A DNA stretch of 64,000 bases from Holophaga sp. (GCA_016715205.1 JADKBC010000017.1:1-64000); one strand, 5' to 3'; numbered from the stretch's first letter, positions 35,465 through 44,337 are shown. The notes: generated by a model not told the origin, from the letters alone. Program-made: numbers and translations.

Positions 35465-37525
35465 TTGGAAACACCCATGCTTGACACCACCATGCCCCTG
35501 GAAACACAGCCCGACTTGATGCCGGATGCTACGGAACTGAAGCGTTGGTACGGGCTCATGCACATGGGTCGGGTGTTGGACGACAAGGCTCCCAACTATT
35601 TAAAGCAGGCTATTGGCTGGTCCTATCACGCCCCATGCGCCGGTCATGACGGTATTCAGTTGGCCTTGGGCCTCAGCTTCCGTGCCGGGCAGGATTTTCT
35701 GTTTCCCTACTACCGCGACATGCTCACCTGTCTGGCCGCGGGTCTGACGCCTCTGGAAATCATCCTGAACGGCATTTCCAAACGCGACGATGTGGCTGGC
35801 GGCGGGCGCCACATGTCCAACCATTTTGCGAAGCCCGAAATCGGCATCCAGAACGTTTCCAGCCTCACGGGAAACCATGTGCAGCACGCTGCTGGCCTGG
35901 CTCGAGCGGCCAAGTATTACCAGAGCAATGCCATCACCTTCAGCAGCCAGGGGGAATCCAGCCTCTCCGAAGGCTACTGCTACGAGGCCATCGTGGGCGC
36001 GGACCGGGAAAAGTTGCCGGTGGTGTTCGTGGTGCAGGACAACGGCTATGGCATTTCCGTGCCCAAGTGCGATCAGGCCGCCAACGAACAACTCTGCGAC
36101 ACCTTTTCCGGCCTGCCCAACCTCCGCATTTTCAAATGCGACGGGCTGGATGTGATGGATAGCCTGCGCGCCATGCGCGCGGGTATCGCCCATGCACGCT
36201 CCGGGGCAGGCCCTGCCATGGTCTACGCCATGTGCGTTCGCATCGGTTCCCATTCCAACTCCGATCGCCATGATTGGTACCGGGATGAAATGGAATTGGC
36301 TGCGGCCAAGGCCAAGGACCCACTGCCGCGATTCCGCGATTTCTGTCTGCAACAGGGTCTGCCTGAAACAGAGCTGAAGGCCTTGGAACTTGAGAATCTG
36401 GCTCGGTACAACGAGGCCTCAGAAACGGCGATCAAGTCCGCAGACCCCGATCCCGCTACCATTTTCGACTACGTGCTCCCCGAGCCTTGGGTCAGTGAGA
36501 AATACCCCGAAGGCCTGCACACGGAAGACGGCGAAGCCGTCACCCTGCTGCATGCCCTGAACCACACCCTCAAGGAAGAGTTCCGCCACAACCCCGACAC
36601 CTTCATCTGGGGCCAGGATATGGCCAACAAGGAGAAGGGCGGCATCTTCAACGTTTCAAAGGGCATGCAAGCGGAGTTCGGCAAAGCGCGCGTCTTCAAT
36701 GCACCCATTGCAGAAGATTTCATCGTGGGCACTGCCAACGGCTTTTCCCGCTTCAACGACAAGATTCGTGTGGTAGTGGAAGGCGCTGAGTTTGCCGACT
36801 ACATCTGGCCCGCTGCCGAGCAGATCGTGGAATGCAGTCACGATTATTGGCGCACCAACGGACAATTCAGTCCCAACATCACCATCCGCCTGGCCAGTGG
36901 CGGCTACATCGGGGGCGGTCTCTACCACAGCCAGAACGTGGAAGGCTGGCTCACCACGCTGCCTGGCATTCGCGTGGTGGTTCCCGCCTTCGCCGATGAT
37001 GCGGCGGGCCTGCTGCGCACGGCCATGCGTTCCCGGGGCACCACCCTCTATTTGGAGCCCAAATTTCTCTACAACTCCGCCATGGCCAAAACCCACATCC
37101 CTGCTGAATTTGCGGTCCCCTTCGGCAAGGCCAAGATTCGACGCGCGGGGAAGCACCTGACGATCCTGGCCTACGGCACACCGGTGCATTTCGCGCTGGA
37201 AACGGCCACCAAACTGGCCAAGGAAGGCGTCGAAGTGGAAGTGGTCGATCTGCGCAGCCTGTTGCCCCTGGACACGGAAACGATTTTCGCCAGCGTCAAG
37301 AAGACCCACCGCGTGCTCGTAGCTCATGAGGACAAGGTCTTCGGCGGATTCGGCGGCGAGTTGGCCGCCCAGGTATCCAAAGAATGCTTCGCCTGGCTCG
37401 ATGCGCCGGTGGAACGGGTGGGCTCAACGTTCACGCCCGTGGGCTTCAACCGCATCCTGGAACGCGCGATTCTGCCCAATACCGAAAAGGTTTTGGCCGC
37501 CGCCCGGAGCGTATTGGCGTTCTGA
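35465..37525 (+). CDS. 2-oxoacid dehydrogenase E1, alpha-beta fusion (branched-chain type)
   Basis: A 686-residue single-chain thiamine-diphosphate E1. Residues of about 20-345 are the alpha part: YYRDMLTCLAAGL, GGRHMSNH, and the cofactor segment SQGESSLSEGY...QDNGYGIS, where the usual GDG/GEG reads QGE. Residues of about 355-686 are the beta part: NKEKGGIFNVSKGM, GAEFADYIWPA, FGGFGGELAAQVS. It should decarboxylate branched-chain 2-oxoacids and transfer the acyl group to the E2 lipoyl arm. An E2 gene lies 21 kb away at 58515; no E3 is present. TTG at 35465 is chosen because GGAGG sits 6 bp before it; the next ATG at 35477 is too far from that site. Confidence 0.9.
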   Translation: METPMLDTTMPLETQPDLMPDATELKRWYGLMHMGRVLDDKAPNYLKQAIGWSYHAPCAGHDGIQLALGLSFRAGQDFLFPYYRDMLTCLAAGLTPLEIILNGISKRDDVAGGGRHMSNHFAKPEIGIQNVSSLTGNHVQHAAGLARAAKYYQSNAITFSSQGESSLSEGYCYEAIVGADREKLPVVFVVQDNGYGISVPKCDQAANEQLCDTFSGLPNLRIFKCDGLDVMDSLRAMRAGIAHARSGAGPAMVYAMCVRIGSHSNSDRHDWYRDEMELAAAKAKDPLPRFRDFCLQQGLPETELKALELENLARYNEASETAIKSADPDPATIFDYVLPEPWVSEKYPEGLHTEDGEAVTLLHALNHTLKEEFRHNPDTFIWGQDMANKEKGGIFNVSKGMQAEFGKARVFNAPIAEDFIVGTANGFSRFNDKIRVVVEGAEFADYIWPAAEQIVECSHDYWRTNGQFSPNITIRLASGGYIGGGLYHSQNVEGWLTTLPGIRVVVPAFADDAAGLLRTAMRSRGTTLYLEPKFLYNSAMAKTHIPAEFAVPFGKAKIRRAGKHLTILAYGTPVHFALETATKLAKEGVEVEVVDLRSLLPLDTETIFASVKKTHRVLVAHEDKVFGGFGGELAAQVSKECFAWLDAPVERVGSTFTPVGFNRILERAILPNTEKVLAAARSVLAF

Positions 37526-37542
37526 ACTGATAACCTTTGGGA

Positions 37543-38778
37543 ATGCGCCTACTCCTTGTGGAGGATAAAGACAGTTTCCGGCGCCTGCTGATCCAGGCGC
37601 TGGCGGATTCCCCCTGGGAAGTTACCGCAGTGGGCGATTCCGCCGAGGCTCTCGCCGCCTTGCAGGGCGCTGGCTTCGAGGTCATGGTGACGGATCTCCG
37701 CCTCCCCGGTTTCAGTGGTCTGGAACTGCTTAAGCGCGCCAAGCGCCTGCAACCTGCCCTACGGGTGGTGCTTATGAGCGCCTTTGGCGAACCCCACGAC
37801 ATCGTGGAGGCCATGCGCTGGGGGGCTGAGGATTTCCTGCCCAAGCCCTTTGATCTCGACCGGTTTTTGGATGTGCTGGAACGACTGCGAGCCCTAGTGG
37901 GCGCCCCTCCGCCGGATCCGCGGGAGCCCTGGATCGCTCAAAGCCCTTCCCTGAAAGCCTTGAATGAAGGGCTTGCCCGTGCCGCGGAATCCGGGGCACC
38001 GGTGCTGTTCCTGGGGGAACGGGGGGCGGGGAAAACCCGCGCGGCGCGCAGGCTCCACAGCCTTCGCCATCCCGGCGCACCCTTTCTCCTTCTCGCACCC
38101 GAAGCCCTGGATGCGGAGGCCCTGGCCCCCCGGCGCCTGGCCCTCCTGAAGGGAGGAAGCATTTTCCTCCCGGATCTGGAATGTCTGACGGAATCCGCCC
38201 TTTCAGATCTCCTGCAAGCCATGGAAAGCCCAGAGGGGCGGGCCATTTGCTGGTCGGGCAGCGCCCGTCAGGCTTCGGATTTGCCCGATCGCCTCAGGGA
38301 ACGGATTGGGGTCCTCTGCTTCCCGTTGTTGCCGCTGCGGGAGCGCCGAGAGGACATTCTGCCCCTTTTCCGCGCCTTCCTTGAGGCTGGCGCCCGGCAG
38401 CAGGGCCGACAGTTGCCCTTGATTGAACACAACGCCGAGCGTGAGTTGTTGAAGCGGGATTGGGCCGGCAATGCCCGGGAACTCGCCTGGTCCGTGGCCA
38501 TGGCGCTCCGGGCCCAGGAGGGCGCCATTCTCAGCCCCCTGCCCCATGTGGCGGTCGGAGCGGGCGATTCACCCTTGGGCCTACCCTGGCCTGCCCCAGC
38601 CTCCCTGGAAGCCATGCTGATGGCCATCGAAAAAGCCGCAGAGGCCCCGCTTCTGCGACGTGCCCTGGCCACTCAGGGTGGTGACTTGGCAGCCACAGCC
38701 ACAGCCCTGGGGATCACACCCCGCACCCTTTCCCAGCGGCTGCGGGACCACCATATTTCCATTGAGGAACGCCCATGA
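37543..38778 (+). CDS. Degenerate NtrC-family response regulator without GAFTGA
   Basis: 411 residues from the ATG at 37543; a TTG two codons upstream is possible. An intact receiver domain (phospho-acceptor in VTDLRLPG, Lys in LPKPFD) is followed by an AAA+ domain with Walker A GERGAGKT. The whole segment that carries GAFTGA in sigma-54 activators is absent, and the Walker B strand reads GGSIFLPDLE instead of GGTLFLDEI. A Fis-type helix-turn-helix (TATALGITPRTLSQRLRDH) ends the protein. It can probably bind DNA and perhaps nucleotide, but not open sigma-54 promoters. Its stop overlaps the MoxR start by ATGA. Confidence 0.83.
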   Translation: MRLLLVEDKDSFRRLLIQALADSPWEVTAVGDSAEALAALQGAGFEVMVTDLRLPGFSGLELLKRAKRLQPALRVVLMSAFGEPHDIVEAMRWGAEDFLPKPFDLDRFLDVLERLRALVGAPPPDPREPWIAQSPSLKALNEGLARAAESGAPVLFLGERGAGKTRAARRLHSLRHPGAPFLLLAPEALDAEALAPRRLALLKGGSIFLPDLECLTESALSDLLQAMESPEGRAICWSGSARQASDLPDRLRERIGVLCFPLLPLRERREDILPLFRAFLEAGARQQGRQLPLIEHNAERELLKRDWAGNARELAWSVAMALRAQEGAILSPLPHVAVGAGDSPLGLPWPAPASLEAMLMAIEKAAEAPLLRRALATQGGDLAATATALGITPRTLSQRLRDHHISIEERP

Positions 38779-39722
38779 CCCCTGCCTCTGCGCCGGAAGC
38801 CCTGAAGGCCGGGGCCCATGCGGGCATCCTGGCCTTGTCCCGAATCATCGTGGGCAAGCCCACCCAGGTGCGCCGGGCCGTCGCGGTGCTCCTCTCGGGA
38901 GGCCACCTCCTTCTGGAGGATCTGCCCGGCGTCGGGAAAACCACTCTGGCCAAGGGGCTCAGCCGCCTGATGGGAGGCAACTATCAGCGCATTCAAGGAA
39001 CCAATGATCTGTTGCCCTCGGATCTGCTGGGGGTGAATCTCTGGGACGCTGCCAACCAAGCCTTCCGCTTTCATCCCGGCCCTGTGTTCACCAATGTGTT
39101 GCTGCTCGACGAACTCAATCGCATTGGTCCCAAAACCCAGAGCGCCCTCCTTGAAGTGATGGTGGAAGGGCAGGTGACCATGGATCGTGCCCTTTATCCG
39201 CTGCCCGATCCCTTTTTCGTCATCGCCACCCAGAATCCAATGGACCATTCGGGCACCTTTCCATTGCCGGAAAGCCAGCTCGATCGCTTTGCCTGCGTCG
39301 TTCACCTTGGCTATCCCGATCCAGGTGCCGAACGCCAGGTGCTCCTTGGACAGGCGGGGGCAGAACGGCTTGGCCAAATCAGCCCGGCCATGACAATTGT
39401 CGACTGGTGCGCCGCCCGCCAGGGAGTGAAAGCCCTGCGGGTTTCTGAGGCGGTACTGGACTATCTGGAACGGATCGTGGCCAGGATTCGCAAGGAGGGT
39501 GGTTTCTGTTCCACCCGAGCGGCCAGCCATTGGCTGAATCTTGCCAAGGCCGAAGCATGGCTTTCGGATCGAGATTTTGTCACTCCTGATGATCTCCAAA
39601 GCACCCTGGGGGATGCCATGGCCCACCGGGGCAGCATGGACGAACGCCGCCTGAACCGTGAAGAACGGCGCGAGCAGCTTGCCCGCATTCTCGCAGAGCT
39701 CCCGGTGGGGTGGCGGGCATGA
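38775..39722 (+). CDS. MoxR-family AAA+ ATPase
   Basis: 315 residues with the full MoxR set: Walker A EDLPGVGKTT, Walker B NVLLLDELNR, sensor 1 IATQNPMDHSGTFPLPESQLDRF, and the C-terminal lid with STRAASHWL. Such ATPases act as chaperones that insert cofactors or activate partner proteins, often encoded next to VWA-domain or DUF58 proteins. None is next to it here; instead it is translationally coupled to a degenerate NtrC-like regulator (4-bp overlap) and to a RodZ-like protein (4-bp overlap at 39719-39722). The unusual partnership suggests a role in signalling or the cell envelope. Confidence 0.9.
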   Translation: MTPASAPEALKAGAHAGILALSRIIVGKPTQVRRAVAVLLSGGHLLLEDLPGVGKTTLAKGLSRLMGGNYQRIQGTNDLLPSDLLGVNLWDAANQAFRFHPGPVFTNVLLLDELNRIGPKTQSALLEVMVEGQVTMDRALYPLPDPFFVIATQNPMDHSGTFPLPESQLDRFACVVHLGYPDPGAERQVLLGQAGAERLGQISPAMTIVDWCAARQGVKALRVSEAVLDYLERIVARIRKEGGFCSTRAASHWLNLAKAEAWLSDRDFVTPDDLQSTLGDAMAHRGSMDERRLNREERREQLARILAELPVGWRA

Positions 39723-40531
39723 CCCAGGACCTCGACCAGACCAGCCTGGGCGCAATCCTCCGGGGTGCCCGCGTGGCCAAAGGTCTGAGTCAGCAAAACC
39801 TCGCCCAAGATCTGCGCATGCCCGTGCATCTATTGGCGGCCATTGAAGCCGATGACTGGCCCCGGGTTCCCCCTGGCCGAGAACGGCCCCTGGCGCGGCG
39901 CATTGCCTTGCATGTGGGGCTGGATCTGGAAAGCTGTGTCGAGGCCTGGAATCAGGTGCCTGGGGCACTTGCTCAGGAGGCCCCGGACCCTAAGCGTGAA
40001 CGGTTGGAGCGCATTCTCACCGGCGTTCTGACGGCGGGAAGCGTGGCACTGCTGCTGTGGCTCGTGGTGCCCGGTCGCGGCATCAAGGGCGAAGATTCCC
40101 GATCAGAAAGCCATGCACCCGCCAGTGTCGGAACCGCCTGGGTGCCACGTACCTCCACCTCGGTCTACCCGGTACTGGGCGAAGTGCTGCCAGAGGCGCC
40201 CATCAATGCGGATGGAATTCTGGTCAACCTGCGTGCCCTGGACACCTGCACCGGCAAAATTGCCGCCAATGGCCTGGAGACCATCCAGACGCTGCGCGTT
40301 TCCGAACCCTGGACCCTGCGGGTGAAAGGACCGTTCACCCTTGCCCTGGATAATGCCGGTGTGGTCACCCTGGAGGTGGCTGGTCGGCGCATCCTCCATG
40401 GCGTTGCCGTGGGTGAGCCCTGGACCGGACGTTTTGACGACGAAGGGCGCTGGATTCTTCCCGAAGACTTGGCACCCAAGGTCCCGCTGCACATCCCCCA
40501 GTCTGAAACCGAAGCCCCCACCGAGGAATGA
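39719..40531 (+). CDS. RodZ-like HTH membrane protein
   Basis: 270 residues from an ATG overlapping the MoxR stop (ATGA); a GTG three codons upstream is possible. An N-terminal Cro-type helix-turn-helix (SLGAILRGARVAKGLSQQNLAQDLRM) is followed by a linker, one membrane helix (LTAGSVALLLWLVV, about residues 105-120) and an extracytoplasmic beta-rich domain of the DUF4115 kind (VNLRALDTCTGKIAANG, GRRILHGVAVGEPW). This is the layout of RodZ, which links MreB filaments to cell-wall synthesis. Unlike RodZ, it sits in an operon with regulators, so it could also be a membrane-bound sensor. Cellular role is inferred from architecture only. Confidence 0.75.
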   Translation: MTQDLDQTSLGAILRGARVAKGLSQQNLAQDLRMPVHLLAAIEADDWPRVPPGRERPLARRIALHVGLDLESCVEAWNQVPGALAQEAPDPKRERLERILTGVLTAGSVALLLWLVVPGRGIKGEDSRSESHAPASVGTAWVPRTSTSVYPVLGEVLPEAPINADGILVNLRALDTCTGKIAANGLETIQTLRVSEPWTLRVKGPFTLALDNAGVVTLEVAGRRILHGVAVGEPWTGRFDDEGRWILPEDLAPKVPLHIPQSETEAPTEE

Positions 40532-40532
40532 C

Positions 40533-41618
40533 ATGCATCCGATTGTGGCGCAATTCATTGCGGGAACGCTCGCAGCACCCATGGCGCAAACCCTGGTGGG
40601 CGGCGGGCTGCCACTGCCTCCGCTGGATATCCTTCAGGCCCTGAGCCACGCCGTATTTGCGAACACGCCCTACGAAGAAAAGGCCCAGGCAACTCTGGCC
40701 GAAATGCCAGAAAACATGCTGATGAATGCCATCATCGGCCCCGTGGAGCCCCCGGATCCACTGGGTTTGATCCTCTCCTATCGCAAAGAACCAGCCCTGT
40801 TGGAAACGGCGCTGCTTCATGAAAGCCTCCATGCGGACTGGATGGAACGGGTGATTCCTTTCCTCCCGGGTTCCATGTTGGAAATTCCCCTCAACAACCA
40901 GGTGTTTTGGATCGAACGGCCCAAGATCCTGGACCTGATCGAAGAACATCCGGATGCCGTCTACAACGTCAAGCGGAAGATCCAGGAATTCCGGCGGGAT
41001 GTGCTCTCTCAGATCACGCCCGAGGTGGCCAAGGATCGTCTTGAAATCATCAATGATGTGGAGGCCGGAAAGCTGGATAAGGCTTGGGCGGAGCTGCCGC
41101 TGCCCGTGCACAGCGACGAGGATGACACCCCCGAAACCGAAGCGGCCCGTGCCGAGCGCCTGCTAAGCCCCATCATTGACGATGAAGGCCAGGAGATCTC
41201 CCTCACCCTCACGCAGCGCGTCATGAAGCTGCGCACCAACCAGAAGATCATGCTGGCGCAGAAAGGCGGCAAGGAAGAGCGCACCCTGCTGATCCGCGAA
41301 TCCAACCGGCTGATCCAGACCGCCGTGATCCGCAACGGCCGCATCACCGAAGGCGAGGTGGGCTACATCGCCCAGATGCGGACTGTGCAGGATGAAGTGT
41401 TGCGGATCATTTCCCAGAACCGGGACTGGATGAAGAAATACACCATCGTGAGAAACCTGGTGCAAAACCCGCGAACTCCCATCGCCATCTCCCTGAACTT
41501 GCTGAAACGCATCAACGACTTCGATATGAAGATGATGGTGAAGGATCGCAACGTGGCGGAACTGCTGCGCCGGGAAGCCAAGCGCATCATCGAGAACAAG
41601 CGGGATGGCAAGGGCTAG
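40533..41618 (+). CDS. Uncharacterised protein of the MoxR/RodZ-like operon
   Basis: 361 residues, start at 40533 after GAGGAA and one base past the previous stop; an open frame further upstream overlaps the RodZ-like gene and is not used. No known domain is recognised. The N-terminal half is mixed, with an acidic linker (SDEDDTPETEAARAER). The C-terminal 140 residues are helical and basic, with LTQRVMKLRTNQKIMLAQKGGKEERTLL and NPRTPIAISLNLLKRI, followed by DRNVAELLRREAKRI. These resemble HEAT-like helical repeats seen in Acidobacteria and myxobacterial proteins of unknown function. No signal peptide or membrane helix. The operon context suggests a cytoplasmic partner of the MoxR ATPase. Confidence 0.75.
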   Translation: MHPIVAQFIAGTLAAPMAQTLVGGGLPLPPLDILQALSHAVFANTPYEEKAQATLAEMPENMLMNAIIGPVEPPDPLGLILSYRKEPALLETALLHESLHADWMERVIPFLPGSMLEIPLNNQVFWIERPKILDLIEEHPDAVYNVKRKIQEFRRDVLSQITPEVAKDRLEIINDVEAGKLDKAWAELPLPVHSDEDDTPETEAARAERLLSPIIDDEGQEISLTLTQRVMKLRTNQKIMLAQKGGKEERTLLIRESNRLIQTAVIRNGRITEGEVGYIAQMRTVQDEVLRIISQNRDWMKKYTIVRNLVQNPRTPIAISLNLLKRINDFDMKMMVKDRNVAELLRREAKRIIENKRDGKG

Positions 41619-41771
41619 CCGAGGCCATTACCACCGTCGTTTCCATTCATGTTGCACAAATATTTCAGCATTGGAATGAAACCGCGATTCTCAAGGGCAC
41701 CTTTGAAATCCGCAGGGAGATCTCCTCAACCCCTGCGGAAAACCCGCCCAGCCACATCGTATGCTGGACCC

Positions 41772-42839
41772 ATGCGTGTTTCTGATTCAGCCCCAGCCCC
41801 CGAGAACCCAACCCTCAAGGCTTTCCAAGACTTACTTCACGAGGACACCCCGGAGGCCGCTGCCCTGGAGGCCCTCCTGGCCCGAATCTTGGCCGAGCAA
41901 TCCGCAGGGAAGGCGCTCCACTTTCTCAACCGGTCCCGCCCGCGGTCCAATTCCCCCAAGGAACCCCGTTGGCATGCCGCCCGCACCCGCCTGGAAGCGG
42001 CCGTCGAAGCCGCCCGCAATATCCGCCTCCATACTTGGCAATTGGATCCCAATCGCAGGACCGTCCGGTTCCAAGTGGAGATCCGCCACCCGGCCAGTGA
42101 CCTGAACCCATCGGCCCTGGGACATCTCTTGGCAGAGCTGCTGTTGAAGGCGGGCTGCCCGGCAGCCCTTGGCCTTGAAAAAAAACCGCGGCCAATGATC
42201 ACCTTGGGGCCGCCACTGCCGCTGGGCGTGGAAGGGCTTTGCGAATGGATGGATGCGGTGCTGCAGGCACCCCCGAGGGTCCCCATGGAGCCCTGGGTGA
42301 TGGAACTGAATGCCCTCTGCCCGTCAGGCTTTCACATCCGCAACGCCCACCCCATTCCCAATCACAGCTCCGCCCTGGTGGACCTTGCCAGGGAAGCACA
42401 TTGGCGCTGGGACATTCCCGCAGACCTGTTTCAACAGGCGGCGGACCGTATCCAGGCCTTTGGCGTCGCCAAGTCCTTCACAATCGAAAAGAGCGGAAAG
42501 GTGGGCGGCACCAAAACCCTCAAGCGCCTGGAGGTGCGTGGGCTCGTTACACGTCTGGATTGGCACCAGCAATCCCTGCATTTTTCTACTCGGCTCCAAC
42601 TGGGCGAGGGGCTCAGCCCCATCAAGCTGTTGGCAGGTATCCTGGAGGTGGAGCCAGCCTGCATCAAGGGCTTGACCCGGCTGGAAGTTACGCTGGCCGA
42701 GGATGCCCGACTGGCCCAGGCCCAGAAATATGAACCCAAACTGCACAACATCTATGAGGATGCGGTGCTGCTGGAATCAGGCGACATCCCCATGGTCATG
42801 GATGATGACGAGGACGACGGACTATTGATTCGACGTTAG
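41772..42839 (+). CDS. DUF2344 protein, free-standing
   Basis: 355 residues from the ATG at 41772; a longer frame to 41649 has a low-complexity, basic extension and no better ribosome site. Residues of about 100-270 match the DUF2344 (TIGR03936-type) pattern: VRFQVEIRHPASDLNPSALGH...LKAGCPA, then PRPMITLGPPLPLGVEGLCEWMD. In most bacteria this domain is fused to, or adjacent to, a B12-binding radical-SAM enzyme near rng; here neither is present. It has extra N-terminal residues and an acidic tail (DDDEDDGLL). The stop overlaps the convergent yqgE stop. The function is unknown. Confidence 0.75.
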   Translation: MRVSDSAPAPENPTLKAFQDLLHEDTPEAAALEALLARILAEQSAGKALHFLNRSRPRSNSPKEPRWHAARTRLEAAVEAARNIRLHTWQLDPNRRTVRFQVEIRHPASDLNPSALGHLLAELLLKAGCPAALGLEKKPRPMITLGPPLPLGVEGLCEWMDAVLQAPPRVPMEPWVMELNALCPSGFHIRNAHPIPNHSSALVDLAREAHWRWDIPADLFQQAADRIQAFGVAKSFTIEKSGKVGGTKTLKRLEVRGLVTRLDWHQQSLHFSTRLQLGEGLSPIKLLAGILEVEPACIKGLTRLEVTLAEDARLAQAQKYEPKLHNIYEDAVLLESGDIPMVMDDDEDDGLLIRR

Positions 42840-43378
42840 CCCAGGAAAGGTTCTGGGCCACTGGTGCCGGCTTCCATGGCGCGCTGCCAGAGGAGGCGTG
42901 GTTCTTCACTCATCAGCCACTCGGCCCGGAGAGGGAGCAACGCCCAGGCCTTTTCCTTCACCTCAGCCTCCAGCTGGCCCGCGGACCAGCCCGCATAGCC
43001 CAGGAACAAGCGGAAACGTGCATCGGGATCCAGCAGCAGAGATTCGAGCAGATCCTTGCGGAAGCTCACGAAATCTGTGAAGTTCAGCACCGTGTCCTCG
43101 TCTGAAGGCAGGCCACCGCGAACGAGAATGATGCCCCGTTGTGGTTCCACAGGGCCGCCGCGAAAGGCGGTGGATTCATCATCTCCGGCGAAGGTGAGAT
43201 AACTCTCCGCACAGATCTGCGCCAGATTCAAGGGCAGCGGGCGATTCAGGATGATCCCCATCGCGCCCTTCTCGTCGTATTCGATAAGTAGAACCACGGC
43301 GTGGAGGAAATTGGGGTCCAACAGCAGTGGGCTCGCCACCAGAAGACAAGGCGCCTGGAGTTTCATGCGGGCCATCAT
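42836..43378 (-). CDS. YqgE/AlgH family protein
   Basis: 180 residues. The family signatures are the N-terminal LLVASPLLLDPNFLHAVVLL, GAMGIILNRPLPL, RGGPVEPQRGIIL and FLGYAGWSAGQLEAE. YqgE proteins are small cytoplasmic proteins of unsettled function; AlgH was named for an effect on alginate regulation. Several ATGs (43378, 43375, 43366) lie close together with no strong ribosome site, so the exact start is uncertain. It overlaps the DUF2344 gene tail-to-tail by 4 bp. Its 5' end is 48 bp from the divergent membrane protein gene. Confidence 0.9.
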   Translation of the reverse strand: MMARMKLQAPCLLVASPLLLDPNFLHAVVLLIEYDEKGAMGIILNRPLPLNLAQICAESYLTFAGDDESTAFRGGPVEPQRGIILVRGGLPSDEDTVLNFTDFVSFRKDLLESLLLDPDARFRLFLGYAGWSAGQLEAEVKEKAWALLPLRAEWLMSEEPRLLWQRAMEAGTSGPEPFLG

Positions 43379-43426
43379 AGCGCGGACTCGGGGAATTCCT
43401 CAGGCCTCCCACGCTATCCTGCTGGA

Positions 43427-44149
43427 ATGCCTGAACGCTCCGCTGGCCCACTCGCCCTTTTTGCCACCGCCTTTGGGCATCTGCGTCGACATCCTGCGTT
43501 GACCTTCGGCATCGCCGCGCTGGCGGCGCTGTTGTCAGCCCTTGGGCCCTTGCTTCAAATCAAACTCGGGCTCCCTGGGGATCCCATCACAGAGCTGGCC
43601 TTGCGGGGGGTGTGCGTTCTGCCCCTCGAACTATATTTTGTGCCGCGCTTGATGGCGCAACTGGACGCCGAAGCCCTGAACCATTCTGAAAACCCTGAAG
43701 CGCAGTGGCAGGAACGTTTTGAGGATCGCTGGCTGAAAGCATTTGGTGCGCGAATCCTGCTCTACCTGCTTTGTGGCATCGGCCTTGCGATGTTCGTGGT
43801 GCCTGGTGTGGTGGTCCTCGCGTTGTTCGGCTGGGCACCGTTGCGGGTGCTCCTGCGAGGCGAATCAATCTTGCAGGCCTTGCGGAGCAGCTTGGCCCTC
43901 ATGGTCAAAACCTGGCCGCAGGTTTTACGTGGAGCCTCAGCGATCCTGGCTTCCTATCTTCTGCTGTTGATTGCCATCGGGTGGGGTTTGCAACATCTGC
44001 TGCCTGATCCAACGCCCTGGCAACGCCTGACCCATCCCCTGATCTGGGCCGTGCAAACCTTCAGTGGGCTGATGGAACTATTCCTCAGCACCTGTTTCCT
44101 GGCCCTCTTTCACGCCGTGGAGACGTCGGATCAATCCTCGTCAAGGTAG
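43427..44149 (+). CDS. Multi-pass membrane protein, unknown function
   Basis: 240 residues from the ATG at 43427 (TGGA just upstream); frames beginning further upstream overlap yqgE and are rejected. Four or five hydrophobic segments are visible: ALTFGIAALAALLSALGPLL, ILLYLLCGIGLAMFVVPGVV, a short one after SLALMVKTWPQ, AILASYLLLLIAIGWGL and LIWAVQTFSGLMELFLSTCF. The layout recalls DUF975- or YciC-like integral membrane proteins. No catalytic motif is seen. Its last 19 bp overlap the convergent 68-residue gene. Confidence 0.75.
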   Translation: MPERSAGPLALFATAFGHLRRHPALTFGIAALAALLSALGPLLQIKLGLPGDPITELALRGVCVLPLELYFVPRLMAQLDAEALNHSENPEAQWQERFEDRWLKAFGARILLYLLCGIGLAMFVVPGVVVLALFGWAPLRVLLRGESILQALRSSLALMVKTWPQVLRGASAILASYLLLLIAIGWGLQHLLPDPTPWQRLTHPLIWAVQTFSGLMELFLSTCFLALFHAVETSDQSSSR

Positions 44150-44337
44150 CCAGGGTCCTCGATCTCCACAGCCTCTCCGGCCTCCAGGCGCGCACGGAGG
44201 GCCTCTGGCAAAACATGGTCCCGCCAACGTGGATCCAGTTTCGGATTGAAAAAATGAGCCGAAGCCTCGCCGGCCTCAAAGGCCTCCCGGGACGGCCAAA
44301 GGTGAATCCAGCCAATATGGTTGAGCCGGGCCAGCAT
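44131..44337 (-). CDS. Small conserved-looking protein downstream of the amidase
   Basis: 68 residues with a strong ribosome site (AGGACAGG) and only 7 bp from the amidase stop, so it is co-translated with it. The sequence is acidic and aromatic-rich (WIHLWPSREAFEAGEASAHFFNPKL, ending DPGYLDED) with no signal peptide, membrane segment or metal motif. No family is recognised. Codon use and context support a real gene even though its 3' end overlaps the convergent membrane-protein gene by 19 bp. Confidence 0.65.
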   Translation of the reverse strand: MLARLNHIGWIHLWPSREAFEAGEASAHFFNPKLDPRWRDHVLPEALRARLEAGEAVEIEDPGYLDED

